Shown: positions 1-7,944 of the stretch, in pieces
Layout: each line of letters begins with the position of its first letter
Position numbering within the stretch: position 1 is the stretch's first letter
From: Bacteroidota bacterium
GTDB taxonomy: Bacteria; Bacteroidota; Ignavibacteria; SZUA-365
Assembly (NCBI GenBank): GCA_018224345.1
Contig: JAGTUW010000106.1
Location: forward strand, 1 to 18,215
Direction of reading: 5' to 3'
Length of the DNA stretch: 18,215 bases
Made by a program: the position numbers and the translations under genes
The notes under the pieces: generated by a model
Told to the model about the DNA's origin: nothing
Database searches by the model: none
What the model saw: the letters and a program-made list of their open reading frames with translations, nothing else

Positions 1-136
1 CGACCAGGGCATGCAGGGTGAAGGGGAGTACACACAGCATTTCGACGCAGGGAAGCTTGCAGCGGGCGCGTTGACCCTGCAGTTGTTCGTCGACGGCATG
101 CTCGTCGGTGAGCGCCGCGTCATGGTGCTGCGTTGA
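1..136 (+). CDS. C-terminal fragment of a secreted protein with T9SS-like sorting domain (5' end outside window)
   Basis: Only the last 44 codons are present, read from base 2 to the TGA at 134-136. The visible peptide has the pattern GEYTQHFDAGKLAAG, then a hydrophobic strand (LTLQLFVDG), then a basic/hydrophobic end (ERRVMVLR). This G-x-Y-x3-F-D-A-x2-L-x2-G layout, ending in a short Met/Leu-rich strand with a terminal basic residue, is typical of type IX secretion (Por) C-terminal sorting domains and the related FlgD-like Ig fold of FCB bacteria. If so, the full protein is exported through T9SS and either released or anchored at the surface. The cargo domain lies outside the window and its function cannot be told. 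The gene converges on the dGTPase gene with 36 bp between the stops, and I see no clear hairpin terminator there. Being a sorting domain rather than only an FlgD-like fold is inference from a short fragment. Confidence 0.6.
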   Translation, partial: DQGMQGEGEYTQHFDAGKLAAGALTLQLFVDGMLVGERRVMVLR

Positions 137-172
137 GGCCGGACGAAAGCAGCGGAATCTCATCGTGCTATG

Positions 173-1579
173 CTACATACGATCGAACAGCGATCCGTTG
201 CCTGGCTGGAACAGGCGATTGTACACACGTTCGGCATAGGTGTCTGTCATGCCAGCGATGTAATCTGCAAGGATGCGCAGACGTGACCGCTCATCGACGG
301 CTTCGCGCAACAAATGCCCGTGCTTTCCGGAGAGCAGTTCGGGAGAGGAGTGCAATGCCTCGAACATGCGCTGTATGATCATACCGCCACGGTATTCGAG
401 ACTCTGTACGGCAGGACCGTTGATGACATGGTCATATACAGAACGCTTGAGCGCATCGAGCACCCGGCGATGATCCCGTGGGAGCGTGACGTTCCACCGC
501 AGTCGCGGATGCAAGAACGCCGTGTCCGGCACCACATCCACCGCGGAAACAAACATGCTGATCAAGGTCGAGGATGCCCCTTTCTTCTCGTGTACAGCAT
601 CGCGGACGCCTGTCCCCGCTCCATGTGCCATCTGCAGGATCAGCGTGGTATATCTGTCATAGATGGCAACATCGTCGAACGATGAACGCGTGAGATAATC
701 GATGATGGTTTCAGGCGTCATCAACCTGGAAAAAAAGGCGTCTTCGACATCGTGTGTACCATAGGCAATGTCGTCGGCAAGTTCCACGATCGAGGCCTCA
801 AGCGTCTTATGCACTGTGCGGGCATGTTTTGCACCAAGCGCTTCGATTTCCTGCAAACGCGCACGATCAGATTCCGGAAACGGTGCGAGCAGCCACTCGA
901 GCAGCTCTTCCTCTTCGTTGTGAATGCACTTCGGGGGTGTCCAGTGCCTGAACGGGGGACAAGCTGTATCCTGCGGATACACCGAGGGGTTGACCAGATC
1001 ACGATACAGTCCGGGGTATTTCAGCACGGCCTGCATGGTTGCCCTGGTAAGATTGAGTCCGTGTTTATCTCCATGTGCCTCGAGCGTATCGTTGCTGAGC
1101 AGACGCAGGGTCTGCCCGTTGCCCTCGAAGCCGTTTTCTCCATCGGGCCATCGTGTCCAGACACAGTAATTGAGCGCTTCCTCTCCCCGATGCCCGAATG
1201 GCGGGTGCCCGAGGTCGTGCGCCAGGCAGGCGGCCTCGATCAGGCTGCTGTCCACCGTCCCCCCCAGTTCCTCGTAATCCGCCTTGACCGAGCCCAGTGG
1301 ATATCCCGGCCAGATCAGACGATTGACGACCGCGGCGAGTCCGCGACCGATATTGCTCACCTCCAGTGAGTGCGTCAATCGTGTTCGCAGGAATTCGGAC
1401 TCATGTAATGCGAAAATCTGTGTTTTGGATTGCAGTCGCCGAAAGGAGAAGCTGTGGATGATGCGCGCCCGATCACGTTCGAAGTCGTCACGATGATCGC
1501 CCGTCCGTTTCGAGGTCTCACCGCGACGTGCGGTGTCCTCGGAGCTGTACAGCGGGGAGATATGGTAGAATGGATGCAT
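173..1579 (-). CDS. dgt: dGTPase-family deoxynucleoside triphosphate triphosphohydrolase (HD domain)
   Basis: Hydrolyses dNTPs (dGTP in the type enzyme) to the deoxynucleoside and tripolyphosphate, in the cytoplasm, and so shapes the dNTP pool. The 468-residue protein carries the family hallmarks. Near residues 32-55 is the segment FERDRARIIHSFSFRRLQSKTQ. His70 lies in RLTHSLEVS, the HD pair His121-Asp122 in ACLAHDLGHPPFGH, and the later metal-ligand Asp in ELADDIAYGTHDVEDA (269-270). These are the four expected HD metal ligands. The length is close to the type-1 Dgt family (about 500 residues). I take the ATG at 1579 as the start; a TTG two codons upstream (1585) is possible, and neither has a clear Shine-Dalgarno. 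The gene is divergent from lptD, with 148 bp between the start codons. Family is sure; substrate preference among dNTPs cannot be read from sequence alone. Confidence 0.94.
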   Translation of the reverse strand: MHPFYHISPLYSSEDTARRGETSKRTGDHRDDFERDRARIIHSFSFRRLQSKTQIFALHESEFLRTRLTHSLEVSNIGRGLAAVVNRLIWPGYPLGSVKADYEELGGTVDSSLIEAACLAHDLGHPPFGHRGEEALNYCVWTRWPDGENGFEGNGQTLRLLSNDTLEAHGDKHGLNLTRATMQAVLKYPGLYRDLVNPSVYPQDTACPPFRHWTPPKCIHNEEEELLEWLLAPFPESDRARLQEIEALGAKHARTVHKTLEASIVELADDIAYGTHDVEDAFFSRLMTPETIIDYLTRSSFDDVAIYDRYTTLILQMAHGAGTGVRDAVHEKKGASSTLISMFVSAVDVVPDTAFLHPRLRWNVTLPRDHRRVLDALKRSVYDHVINGPAVQSLEYRGGMIIQRMFEALHSSPELLSGKHGHLLREAVDERSRLRILADYIAGMTDTYAERVYNRLFQPGNGSLFDRM

Positions 1580-1626
1580 GTGCAAAGATAGAAAGAAAGC
1601 ACATCACCCGGAATTCACTGGAGGGG

Positions 1627-1639
1627 ACGTTATCAACGT
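1627..1639. repeat. Short perfect dyad in the dgt/lptD divergent intergenic region
   Basis: ACGTT-ATC-AACGT forms a perfect 5-bp inverted repeat with a 3-nt centre, followed directly by a run of Ts on the plus strand (1639-1643). It lies between the two divergent start codons, so it could be an operator shared by dgt and lptD or a minor transcript hairpin. A terminator role makes little sense here because no plus-strand gene ends upstream. The stem is short and may be chance. Apart from this I see no convincing -35/-10 pair for either gene in 1580-1727. Confidence 0.2.
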
Positions 1640-1727
1640 TTTTCCGATCGGGATGATTTCGTATGTTGAAACGATACACTGAATCCGGGGGCGGCTGTCG
1701 CCACCTTGCGGACAAGATATTCAACAC

Positions 1728-4556
1728 GTGAACGCAAGACACAATATCACCATCATCGCCGGACTGCTCTGCCTTCTCGTCATTGCACCGCTTTCCGCCT
1801 CCGCACAGTCGGAATCCGGAAATGCGGCGACAGCGGACAGTTCCGGGCATAATGACAGCCCCGTAACAGATCCGGAGCACGCCTCACCGCAGGCCGACAG
1901 TGTCGCGTTCCAGAGTCCTTCAGACACCTTGCATTCTGACGATACCATATTGGGAAGCGGAGATGTGTCCGTTACCGGAGAAATGCCAACGGCAGACGAT
2001 ACGACTGCGGTGGCGGACTCGTTGCGTGCTGAGGAGCAGGTTTTGGCGTTGTTCGAACGCAGCGATGCCGTGGATACAATGATCACATACAGTGCACAGG
2101 ATTCAGTGGTGTATTTCCTCGACGATAAACTGATGAAGATGTATGATCAGGCGGCTATTGATTACGGCAGCACAGCCATACGGTCTGCGAACATCACCAT
2201 CGACTGGGACAAGTCCACCATTCACGCGACGGGTGTGGTCGATTCCGTTGACGGAATGAAACTCCTCGCAACGCCTGTATTCAGGGAGGGAACGGAAGAG
2301 TACAGCGGCGAGGAAATGACATACAATTTCAAAACCGAGGCCGGTGTCATAACCAAGGGGGAAACTGCTGTCGAGGACGGGTTCTATCTGGGGGAGCGTA
2401 TCAAACGTGTCTCGGCGGATGAATACTTTATCAGCGAGGGACGCTACACCACCTGTGACAATCCGGATCACAAACATTATTATTTCGGGTCTTCACAGAT
2501 GAAGTTTGTGCCGGATGAAGTTGTCGTAGCGCGCCCGATAACGTTTTATGTCGAAGACATTCCGCTGCTCTGGCTTCCCTTCGCCGTGATCCCGTCGAGC
2601 GGTGGCCGGACAAGCGGCATCATCGTCCCGGCTTTCGGCGACAGTCCCTCACGCGGCCGTTACCTGCTCAAAGGAGGGTATTACCTGGCGATGAGCGATT
2701 ACTGGGATCTTGCATTGACAGGTGATATCTATTCGAAGGGCGGGTATCAACTGCGCAGTGAAGTGCGGTATGCGTTGCGTTACAATTTCACCGGTTCGAT
2801 CACTGCGACATACGGCAGGCAGACCTATAATATCGGCGATGTGTTCACGGCCGATGATCAGCCCGGAGTGGATTGGAGCCTGTCGATCGCTCACAATCAG
2901 GAAATAGATCCGACCTCCCGTATCAGCGTGGATTTCTCCTTCCTGACGAATTCCTATTACCAGAATTTCAGTAATGATCTCAACGAATTGCTCAATCAGA
3001 ATGCGCGTTCCTCTGCGTTGTACTCGAAAAGCTGGGAAGGCACCAGCCGCAGTATGAGTCTCGGCATCACCCGCGATCAGAATCTCGTGGAAGGAACGTA
3101 CACAATGTCATTGCCGGATATTTCCTTCAATCAATCGCAGATCTACCCATTTCGCCGCAGCGGAGGTTTCGGGGAGTCCTGGTACGAGATGATCGGTTTC
3201 AATTACAGCGGAAAAGCGCTGAACCGTATCGAGCTGAAAGAATACCAGACAGGAGCGTATGATTCTCTGAGAGAGGAGCCCGTCACCGCGCAGGAACGCT
3301 TTGACCGCAGGGGATTGCGTCACTCTGTATCCCTGCTCGCCACGCCGAAGTTCGGCCATTTCACCATCTCACCGAATTTCTCCTATGATGAAGTATGGTA
3401 CGATCATCGCCTCGAACGCTACTACGATGAGGAAGAGGGCGCCGTCGATGCACGCGATGTTTCCGGCTTTTTCACATATCGCACCTTCCGGGCCAGTCTG
3501 ACTGCCAGTACGAAGCTCTATGGTATGCTCGCACCGCGCGTATTGGGGATCGTCGGTGTGCGCCACACGCTGCAACCCTCGCTGAGTTACAATTGGAATC
3601 CCGATTTTTCCTCGGATTTCTGGGGATACTATCAGAGTTATGTCGACAGCACAGGAAGCGACGTGCGTTATGATCCGTATTCGGGATTCAGTTACAGGCC
3701 GGGGGCGGTGTTCGGTGGTGTCGGGAGTGGTGAATCGCAGAGCATCGGTATGAGTCTCTCGAATATCTTCGAGATGAAACTCGTGCCGGCTGCCGACGAT
3801 TCGACACAGACGGAACGGAAATTTCAGTTGTTTACATTGCAGGCCAGTTCGAATTACAATATCGTCAGGGACAGCATGAAGCTGGCGCCACTGAATCTGT
3901 CCTTCCGTACAAGCATCCAGGGTCTGCTGGATATCTACGGAGGCGCGACGCTTTCGCCGTATGTATGGCAGTATTCACGTCTCGAGCGCGCTCCGAATGG
4001 CGTGGATTTCGTTCGCCGTGGCGGACATGAGATAGACGAGTACATGTGGGAAAGCGGGCAGGGGATCGCACGTCTGACGAATTTCAACGTCAATCTCTCC
4101 ACAACCATCTCCCATGAGATGTTCAAGTCAACAGCCACACCGGACACCCGGGAGAATACCGACGAATTTGACGAGGAAGAGGAAGGTGCGTTGACACTCG
4201 ACCCGATGGCCCCGTACAATTTCAGTATCCCATGGAATCTGACGCTTGGTTATGATTACACCATGAACCAGTTCAACCCGGAGAACAAAACGCGCAATTC
4301 CGGTTTACGCGCCAACCTTACCTTCAGCCTGACTCCTTCCTGGCATTTCACCTTCAGCGGCTACTATGATATTGTCAACAAGGAGATCGGTGCGCCACAG
4401 ATCACCATCCGCAGGGATCTGCACTGCTGGGAAATGAATTTCAACTGGGTCCCCGCAGGCCCGTATCGCAACTTCTATTTCGTGCTTCGCCTCAAAGCCG
4501 CACAGTTGCAGGATATCAAGCTCGAGAAGAGAGGTTCCGAGCGCGCAGTGTACTGA
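1728..4556 (+). CDS. lptD: LptD-like outer-membrane LPS assembly protein
   Basis: LptD is the outer-membrane barrel that, with LptE, inserts lipopolysaccharide into the outer leaflet. This 942-residue protein has a clear signal peptide (hydrophobic 9-21, then SASAQ near 23-27) and a Ser/Asp/Thr-rich low-complexity stretch to about 100. An OstA/LptA-like periplasmic region follows (about 120-275), then a long barrel of alternating aromatic/hydrophobic strands to the end. The family junction is well kept: GRYTTCDNPDHK at 238-249, IPLLWLPF at 278-285, and TSGIIVPAFG at 295-304, which parallels the RRSGFLIP stretch of E. coli LptD. The mature protein has only two cysteines, Cys243 and Cys900 (in DLHCWEM), matching the Cys173-Cys725 pair of E. 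coli. The barrel has an acidic loop near 805-820. The start is GTG; an in-frame TGA at 1680-1682 and no other ATG/GTG/TTG after it leave this as the only sensible start. There is no clear Shine-Dalgarno. dsbD follows after 149 bp. Confidence 0.86.
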   Translation: MNARHNITIIAGLLCLLVIAPLSASAQSESGNAATADSSGHNDSPVTDPEHASPQADSVAFQSPSDTLHSDDTILGSGDVSVTGEMPTADDTTAVADSLRAEEQVLALFERSDAVDTMITYSAQDSVVYFLDDKLMKMYDQAAIDYGSTAIRSANITIDWDKSTIHATGVVDSVDGMKLLATPVFREGTEEYSGEEMTYNFKTEAGVITKGETAVEDGFYLGERIKRVSADEYFISEGRYTTCDNPDHKHYYFGSSQMKFVPDEVVVARPITFYVEDIPLLWLPFAVIPSSGGRTSGIIVPAFGDSPSRGRYLLKGGYYLAMSDYWDLALTGDIYSKGGYQLRSEVRYALRYNFTGSITATYGRQTYNIGDVFTADDQPGVDWSLSIAHNQEIDPTSRISVDFSFLTNSYYQNFSNDLNELLNQNARSSALYSKSWEGTSRSMSLGITRDQNLVEGTYTMSLPDISFNQSQIYPFRRSGGFGESWYEMIGFNYSGKALNRIELKEYQTGAYDSLREEPVTAQERFDRRGLRHSVSLLATPKFGHFTISPNFSYDEVWYDHRLERYYDEEEGAVDARDVSGFFTYRTFRASLTASTKLYGMLAPRVLGIVGVRHTLQPSLSYNWNPDFSSDFWGYYQSYVDSTGSDVRYDPYSGFSYRPGAVFGGVGSGESQSIGMSLSNIFEMKLVPAADDSTQTERKFQLFTLQASSNYNIVRDSMKLAPLNLSFRTSIQGLLDIYGGATLSPYVWQYSRLERAPNGVDFVRRGGHEIDEYMWESGQGIARLTNFNVNLSTTISHEMFKSTATPDTRENTDEFDEEEEGALTLDPMAPYNFSIPWNLTLGYDYTMNQFNPENKTRNSGLRANLTFSLTPSWHFTFSGYYDIVNKEIGAPQITIRRDLHCWEMNFNWVPAGPYRNFYFVLRLKAAQLQDIKLEKRGSERAVY

Positions 4557-4558
4557 TG

Positions 4559-4571
4559 TCCGGACTCCGGA
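4559..4571. repeat. Small GC-rich hairpin just after lptD
   Basis: TCCGG-ACT-CCGGA begins 3 nt after the lptD stop codon and folds into a perfect 5-bp stem with a 3-nt loop. There is no U-run after it, so it does not look like an intrinsic terminator; it could protect the lptD 3' end or be chance. The rest of the 149-bp gap (4572-4705) holds no gene, and I could not find a good -35/-10 pair in it, so dsbD may be co-transcribed with lptD or use a promoter I cannot recognise. Confidence 0.25.
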
Positions 4572-4705
4572 ATGTTCCGTAATGCAGCAGTGGACGATGG
4601 ACGCGTCTTTTTCCCGGGTCATGCATCATACAGGGCATTGCCGTCTGCCGGCGAAGTTCGTAACTTGTTTCGATAGTTCTTTTTTCATACCGAATACACA
4701 TCGTC

Positions 4706-6748
4706 ATGAAACAACTCACCTCCATGCTCTTCGTCCTTCTTGTTTTTCTGTCCATTTTCCTGACTCCGGAACTTGCAGCACAGGAGGCGGCGAAATGGTC
4801 CGCGAAACCTGTTGCCGCAACCGTGAAAGCCGGAGGGACGGTAGATATCAAAGTAACGGCGCATGTCGTCGAGGGGTGGAATGTCTATTCGACCACACCT
4901 CAGGATGAAGGACCGGTTCCCACGGAGATGGACTTTGCGGATGATGCGCCGCTGCTGCGTGCCGGTAAGATCAGACAGCCGAAACCCATCGTCAAGTATG
5001 ACGAGAATTTCGGTATTGAAACAGAGTATTACGACGAGGATGCCACGTTCACCGTCCCGGCGAGAGTCAGGAACAACGCCACGGCAGGCAGGCAGAAGGT
5101 GATGATAGAGGTGACATTCATGGCCTGCAGCGACCGGTTGTGTCTGCCGCCGAAAACGGTGGAAGTCCCGTTCGAACTGACGATTGAAGCAGGGGAACAG
5201 GTATCCGGCGAGACCGGGGACGAACGCACGCAGCAGGAGAACGGGGGGCGCGTCGATGCAGAGGCGCTGTCATCTGATGCCGAGGCACTGGGGTCTGAGG
5301 GCGGTGGCGACGATATTGAAGCCGGAGAGCGGACCGACGCGGACGATGGCGAATCACTTGGCTATGGGGATCAGCGGGACGTCGAACGTGCGAGGGAGCA
5401 GGGCCTGTGGGCATATGTACTGCTGGCGATGTCCGTCGGCGGACTTGCGCTGCTGACTCCATGCGTCTTCCCGATGATTCCGATTACGGTGAGTTTTTTC
5501 ACCAAGCGGGAAGCGGCGACTCGCGGACAATCCGTCCGCGATGCCCTGATTTACTCCTTAGGCATCATTTTCACGTTCACAGGGCTGGGTATAGTGCTCG
5601 CCTTGCTGTTCGGGGCGTCGGGAATAAATCAATTCGCGGCGAACCCATGGATGAATATTCTGATCGCCCTCGTGTTCATTGTATTTGCACTCAATCTTTT
5701 CGGTCTTTTCGAAATCGTTATTCCTTCGGGGATACTGACCAAACTGACGGTAGCCTCCGGGAGCGGGCGGGGCATTACCAGCCTCCTGCTCATGGGACTG
5801 ACATTCACGCTCACAAGCTTTACCTGCACCGTACCTTTTGTCGGAGCGGTCATGGTCGCGGCGGCAAAGGGGGAAATCTGGTGGTCCGTTGTCGGCATGC
5901 TGGCCTTCTCCACTGTGTTCGCACTCCCGTTCTTTCTTCTGGCACTGTTCCCTTCATGGATGAAATCAATGCCCAAGAGTGGCGGCTGGCTCAATTCCGT
6001 CAAAGTGGTTATGGGTTTCCTCGAGCTCGCCGCTGCCATGAAATTCATTTCCAACGTGGATCTGATCTGGGGAGTAGGTGTATTGAGCCGCGATCTGTTC
6101 CTGAGTTTCTGGATCGGTATCAGCCTGCTGACCGTCCTTTACCTGCTCGGAGTATTCATTCTCCCGCATGACAGCAAGGTCGAAAAGGTGGGCGTGTTCC
6201 GCATGCTCTGGTCCATATTCTTTCTCGGTATCTCGGTGTTTCTCTTTACAGGTCTCCACGACAAACCCATCGGAGAACTCGATGCCTTCCTGCCACCCAT
6301 GCACTACTCCGAAACCATACAGGCGGCCTCTCAGGGTGATATCGGTGCACTCGGTACGACAGGAAAGGGAGAAAAAATACTCTGGTATTCCGATTATGAA
6401 GAAGCGCTCGCTGTGGCGCGGGCTGAGTCCCGGCCGCTGTTCGTGGATTTCACGGGTTTTTCCTGTACGAATTGCAGGTGGATGGAGGCGAATATTTTAT
6501 CACGGAGTGATGTCAAGGCGCTGCTGGAGAATTACGTTCTCGTCCGACTTTACACCGACGGACGCGGCACGATTTATGACCGGAACCGGGCGTTCCAGGA
6601 AGAGCGTTTTGGAACAGTCGCTCTGCCGCTGTATGTAACCATGATGCCGGACGACGAGGAACACAGGATGTTTCCCGGTATGACCCGCAAACCGGAAGAA
6701 TTTATCCGCTTCCTTTCGGATGGCATTACGAGGCATCGGGGAAGCTGA
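4706..6748 (+). CDS. dsbD: Thiol:disulfide interchange protein DsbD (three-domain form)
   Basis: DsbD carries electrons from cytoplasmic thioredoxin across the inner membrane to periplasmic thiol proteins. All three domains are present in 680 residues. After a signal peptide (1-25) comes the DsbD-alpha immunoglobulin-like domain (about 28-162), with its redox pair in ACSDRLCLPP (Cys141, Cys146). An acidic, Gly/Ser/Glu/Asp-rich linker follows (163-230), then an eight-helix membrane domain (about 233-520) with the two essential cysteines in TPCVFPMIPI (Cys253) and FTCTVPFVGA (Cys374). The C-terminal thioredoxin-fold domain has a CxxC in FSCTNCRWME (Cys587, Cys590) and a cis-Pro-like loop (ALPLY, Pro641). 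E. coli DsbD is 565 residues; the surplus here lies mainly in the linker. The ATG start gives a proper signal peptide but has no obvious Shine-Dalgarno. Likely clients are periplasmic isomerases, and through them the disulfide of the LptD encoded just upstream, or cytochrome c maturation; the client is inference. Confidence 0.96.
   Translation: MKQLTSMLFVLLVFLSIFLTPELAAQEAAKWSAKPVAATVKAGGTVDIKVTAHVVEGWNVYSTTPQDEGPVPTEMDFADDAPLLRAGKIRQPKPIVKYDENFGIETEYYDEDATFTVPARVRNNATAGRQKVMIEVTFMACSDRLCLPPKTVEVPFELTIEAGEQVSGETGDERTQQENGGRVDAEALSSDAEALGSEGGGDDIEAGERTDADDGESLGYGDQRDVERAREQGLWAYVLLAMSVGGLALLTPCVFPMIPITVSFFTKREAATRGQSVRDALIYSLGIIFTFTGLGIVLALLFGASGINQFAANPWMNILIALVFIVFALNLFGLFEIVIPSGILTKLTVASGSGRGITSLLLMGLTFTLTSFTCTVPFVGAVMVAAAKGEIWWSVVGMLAFSTVFALPFFLLALFPSWMKSMPKSGGWLNSVKVVMGFLELAAAMKFISNVDLIWGVGVLSRDLFLSFWIGISLLTVLYLLGVFILPHDSKVEKVGVFRMLWSIFFLGISVFLFTGLHDKPIGELDAFLPPMHYSETIQAASQGDIGALGTTGKGEKILWYSDYEEALAVARAESRPLFVDFTGFSCTNCRWMEANILSRSDVKALLENYVLVRLYTDGRGTIYDRNRAFQEERFGTVALPLYVTMMPDDEEHRMFPGMTRKPEEFIRFLSDGITRHRGS
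5255..5296 (+). repeat. 21-bp tandem duplication coding a DAEALxS heptad repeat in the DsbD linker
   Basis: Two adjacent 21-bp units (5255-5275 and 5276-5296) encode DAEALSS and DAEALGS. By eye 16 of 21 bases agree. The repeat keeps the reading frame and lies in the acidic linker between the alpha domain and the membrane domain of DsbD, where length is unlikely to be constrained. Confidence 0.6.
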
Positions 6749-6754
6749 AGTGCT

Positions 6755-6782
6755 TTGACCTCCCCCAATTGTTTCGTATAAT
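6755..6782 (+). promoter_or_regulatory. Strong sigma70-type promoter for the idi-prenyl synthase-pts-pgi run
   Basis: TTGACC (-35, 5/6 to consensus, 6755-6760) and a perfect TATAAT (-10, 6777-6782) are separated by 16 bp, in the gap between dsbD and the IPP isomerase gene. The expected transcription start is near 6789, giving a 5' leader of about 60 nt. It does not resemble the TTTG/TAnnTTTG promoter of typical Bacteroidota, which argues for a lineage that uses the ordinary housekeeping consensus. As the later genes are tightly packed, this promoter probably drives much of the right part of the window. Confidence 0.75.
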
Positions 6783-6802
6783 TCCGGATAACGCCTAATT
6801 GG
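6765..6802. promoter_or_regulatory. CCAATT...AATTGG dyad flanking the -10 box
   Basis: CCAATT at 6765-6770 and AATTGG at 6797-6802 are an inverted pair, 26 nt apart, that brackets the TATAAT and the expected start of transcription. It could be an operator, but half-sites this short and AT-rich may well be chance. Confidence 0.15.
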
Positions 6803-6851
6803 CCATGTACAGGGCTGATGCGGGAGTAACGATGCCAGGAATGATTGCGTT

Positions 6852-7886
6852 ATGTCAGACACTCCGTCCAGAAAAAAAGCACATGTCGACCTCTGTTTAG
6901 GTGAGCAGGTGTCATTTCGTGAGAAATCAAACGGTCTCGAAGGCTGGGAGTTTGCACATAACGCGTTGCCGGAGCTGAACACAGAAGACATCGATACGTC
7001 CTGCACCTTCCTCGGAGCCCGTATCTCCTTCCCACTGATGATCACCGGGATGACCGGCGGCTATCAGGATGCCGAGCGCATCAACGGAGCGCTGGCGGAG
7101 GCCTGTCAGGATTTGCGTATCCCGATCGGTGCAGGGAGCATGCGTCAGGCTCTCGAGAATGAGACATTTCACGAATCCTACCGTGTACTGCGACGCAACG
7201 GACCTGACATTCCCATCCTGGCCAATATCGGGGCGGTGGAAGTCGCGGCCATGCGTGATGTGCGGCCTGCGGCCTGGCTGGTCGATTTGATCGAGGCCGA
7301 TGCGCTTGTCGTCCACACCAATCCACTGCAGGAGTTTCTCCAGCCCGAAGGGGAACCGCGCTTTCGAGGCGTGCTCAACGGATTGGAAATGCTTGTCCGC
7401 GAACTTGATGTTCCGGTGATTCTCAAGGAAGTCGGTGCCGGTATTTCGCGGGAGGCGACAATGCGTGCCTACGATGCCGGCGTGCAGTGGATTGACATCT
7501 CCGGAGCGGGAGGAACGAGTTGGGCCGGGGTGGAAATGTTGCGACGCAGCGATGGCTGTGAAGTCTCACCGGCATTCTGGGACTGGGGAATTTCAACAGC
7601 CTCGGCACTTGAGGAATTACGCTTCAATCGCCCCACTGATCTTCATGTCATTGCCTCCGGCGGTATCAGTGACGGTGTCATGATCGCAAAATGTCTCGCT
7701 CTGGGTGCGGAACTTGCCGGTGCCGCGCGGCCTATGCTCACGGCCTTCTTCGATGGTGGCACCGATGCGCTGCGCAACCGGCTCTGTGGCTGGAAACGTG
7801 ATTTGCTCGGCGTCATGTTTCTCACCGGTGCGGCGGACATCGACGCCTTGCGCTGCAAACCCATTGATATGATCCGGGCACACTGA
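6852..7886 (+). CDS. fni: Type 2 isopentenyl-diphosphate delta-isomerase (FMN-dependent)
   Basis: Interconverts IPP and DMAPP using reduced FMN, setting the ratio of the two C5 units for prenyl chain synthesis in the cytoplasm. At 344 residues it has the usual length (about 350). Visible family marks, in order: RKKAHVDL at 7-14 (N-terminal substrate-binding Arg/Lys/His), MITGMTGG at 63-70, NIGAVE at 125-130, HTNPLQEFLQPEGEP at 155-169 (the NxxQE substrate/metal region), LKEVGAGIS at 191-199, DISGAGGTSWAGVE at 215-228 and ASGGISDG at 268-275 for flavin phosphate binding. AGGA at 6837-6840 lies 11 nt before the ATG, slightly far for a Shine-Dalgarno. The gene is first after the promoter at 6755-6782 and directly precedes a prenyl synthase. 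It is unrelated to type 1 (Nudix) Idi. Confidence 0.97.
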   Translation: MSDTPSRKKAHVDLCLGEQVSFREKSNGLEGWEFAHNALPELNTEDIDTSCTFLGARISFPLMITGMTGGYQDAERINGALAEACQDLRIPIGAGSMRQALENETFHESYRVLRRNGPDIPILANIGAVEVAAMRDVRPAAWLVDLIEADALVVHTNPLQEFLQPEGEPRFRGVLNGLEMLVRELDVPVILKEVGAGISREATMRAYDAGVQWIDISGAGGTSWAGVEMLRRSDGCEVSPAFWDWGISTASALEELRFNRPTDLHVIASGGISDGVMIAKCLALGAELAGAARPMLTAFFDGGTDALRNRLCGWKRDLLGVMFLTGAADIDALRCKPIDMIRAH

Positions 7887-7944
7887 TCGGTGCGGTGGCT
7901 GCCGCATCCGCAGAACATATACACGCACATTGAGTCAACGAACC

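Noticed and set aside
752..1369. Open frame of 205 codons on the plus strand
   Set aside because: Antisense to the dGTPase gene, whose HD motifs are intact; no own motif or ribosome site.
4559..4571. Intrinsic terminator after lptD
   Set aside because: The hairpin is small and no U-run follows, so it was kept only as a repeat.
5407..6171. Open frame of 254 codons on the plus strand, inside dsbD in another frame
   Set aside because: It overlaps the essential membrane domain of DsbD. The product is a frame-shifted mix of Arg/His/Pro without helices.
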